Assembly: GCA_050180485.1 (NCBI GenBank)
Contig: JBFXED010000013.1
Coordinates: forward strand, 1 to 64,000
Direction: 5' to 3'
From: CADEGL01 sp050180485
GTDB taxonomy: Bacteria > Pseudomonadota > Alphaproteobacteria > CADEGL01
Length of the DNA: 64,000 bases
Shown: positions 63,309 to 64,000 of the stretch, in pieces
Numbering within the stretch: the stretch's first letter is position 1
How the letters are laid out: every line of letters starts with the position of its first letter
Position numbers and translations under genes: made by a program
Notes under the pieces: model-generated
What the model was told of the DNA's origin: nothing
What the model saw: the letters and a program-made list of their open reading frames with translations, nothing else
Databases searched by the model: none

Positions 63309-64000
63309 ATGACCGGAACGCCCGAACGGAAGGCCGAACGCCACCGGATCGACGCCTTGCTGCCGCCCGAGATCGCGCAGGCCTGCGAGACCGCCGGTAC
63401 CGCCAAGGCCAAGCGGGATGAAATCGCGCTGTTGGTCCTGGGCGTGCTGGCCGGCGCCTTCATCGCGCTGGGTGCCCTCTTCATGACGGTCGTCCTGACC
63501 GGCGCGGGCGATCTTCCCTGGGGCGTCGCGCGCCTTCTGGCCGGCCTCGTCTTTTCTCTGGGCCTGATCCTGGTGATCGCGGGCGGCGCCGAACTGTTCA
63601 CCGGCGACTCGCTGATGATCGTGGCATGCGCCAGCCGGCGCATCACGATCCTCGCGCTGCTGCGCGCCTGGGCCCTGGTCTATGCCGGCAACATCATCGG
63701 CGCGGTGGGCACCGCCGCCCTGATGTTCCTGGCGGGGCAACACGAACTCGGCGGCGGCGCCGTCGGCCAAACGGCGCTTGCGATCGCCGACGCCAAGGCG
63801 GCATTGCCGACGGTCCGTCTTTTCTTTCTGGCCCTGCTGTGCAACGTCCTGGTCTGCCTCGCGGTGTGGATGTCGTTCGGTGCCCGCGGCATCGCCGACA
63901 AGGTTGTGGTCATCGTGCCGCCCATCGCGGCCTTCGTGGCCGCCGGCTTCGAACACTCGATCGCCAATCTCTACTTCCTGCCCTACGGCCTCGCGCTCAA
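63309..64000 (+). CDS. Formate/nitrite transporter family protein (partial, 3' end outside window)
   Basis: At least 230 residues of a pentameric channel of the FocA/NirC type. The signature G-A-E-L-F-T-G-D-S-L-M-I-V is visible at about residue 91, and membrane spans at about 40-60, 73-95, 113-137, 164-185 and 195-215 follow the family layout. The start MTGTPERKAERHRID is preceded by GAGGA. Substrate is formate, nitrite or a similar monovalent anion; no neighbour in the window decides. The gene continues beyond position 64000. Confidence 0.85.
   Translation, partial: MTGTPERKAERHRIDALLPPEIAQACETAGTAKAKRDEIALLVLGVLAGAFIALGALFMTVVLTGAGDLPWGVARLLAGLVFSLGLILVIAGGAELFTGDSLMIVACASRRITILALLRAWALVYAGNIIGAVGTAALMFLAGQHELGGGAVGQTALAIADAKAALPTVRLFFLALLCNVLVCLAVWMSFGARGIADKVVVIVPPIAAFVAAGFEHSIANLYFLPYGLAL

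Noticed and set aside
1..64000. CRISPR arrays, tRNA and rRNA genes
   Set aside because: No regularly spaced repeats, no cloverleaf with a T-arm motif and no rRNA-like tract were seen on either strand.

Overview
The window is a GC-rich chromosomal segment from an alphaproteobacterium. Support for this comes from the cysteine-free 41-residue L36 protein, an OmpA-type tail, NsrR/NnrS nitric-oxide genes, several b561-type cytochromes and strongly GC3-biased codons. The genus cannot be named from sequence alone; a Rhodospirillales-like or neighbouring lineage is a guess. No rRNA, tRNA or CRISPR array was seen.

Layout. 1-9.4 kb is ordinary chromosome: an OmpA end, a membrane protein with a DUF2252 protein, a patatin lipoprotein, a PhyH oxygenase, a nitric-oxide response locus (nnrS, a small membrane protein, nsrR, with two NsrR-like operators between the divergent genes), rpmJ with tandem terminators, an AT-rich orphan gene and an outer-membrane barrel. 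From 9.4 to 62.2 kb a complete-looking set of podovirus virion and lysis genes lies on the minus strand in canonical order: terminase small and large subunits, tail fibre, two beta-helix proteins, portal, Bbp19-like protein, scaffold, GH108 muralytic enzyme, capsid, small structural proteins, tail tubular protein A, large tail protein, Gp13-like acetyltransferase, internal protein, tail fibre, lysozyme and holin. The set is split into five blocks.

The blocks are separated by cellular genes. These are: a sulfotransferase moron in an AT-rich patch (57-58.5 kb); a secreted orthocaspase locus (47.7-52.8 kb); a 21-kb metabolic and signalling region (23.9-45.3 kb) with cytochromes b, an adenylate cyclase, a LOG protein, a BT1-like carrier, a sensor kinase, and a P-type ATPase, USP and catabolic gene run ending in an NCS2 permease; and an insertion hotspot (15.2-20.8 kb) with GNAT, phosphatase, b561-arsA and HTH-ImmA genes. 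No integrase, repressor, excisionase or replication gene is visible. All phage frames are open and most have host-like composition.

The main interpretation is a domesticated, dispersed podovirus-derived element, possibly a gene-transfer-agent-like particle system. A decayed prophage progressively filled with cargo is the alternative. The right end (62.3-64 kb) returns to chromosome with a hypothetical gene and a formate/nitrite transporter that runs off the window.
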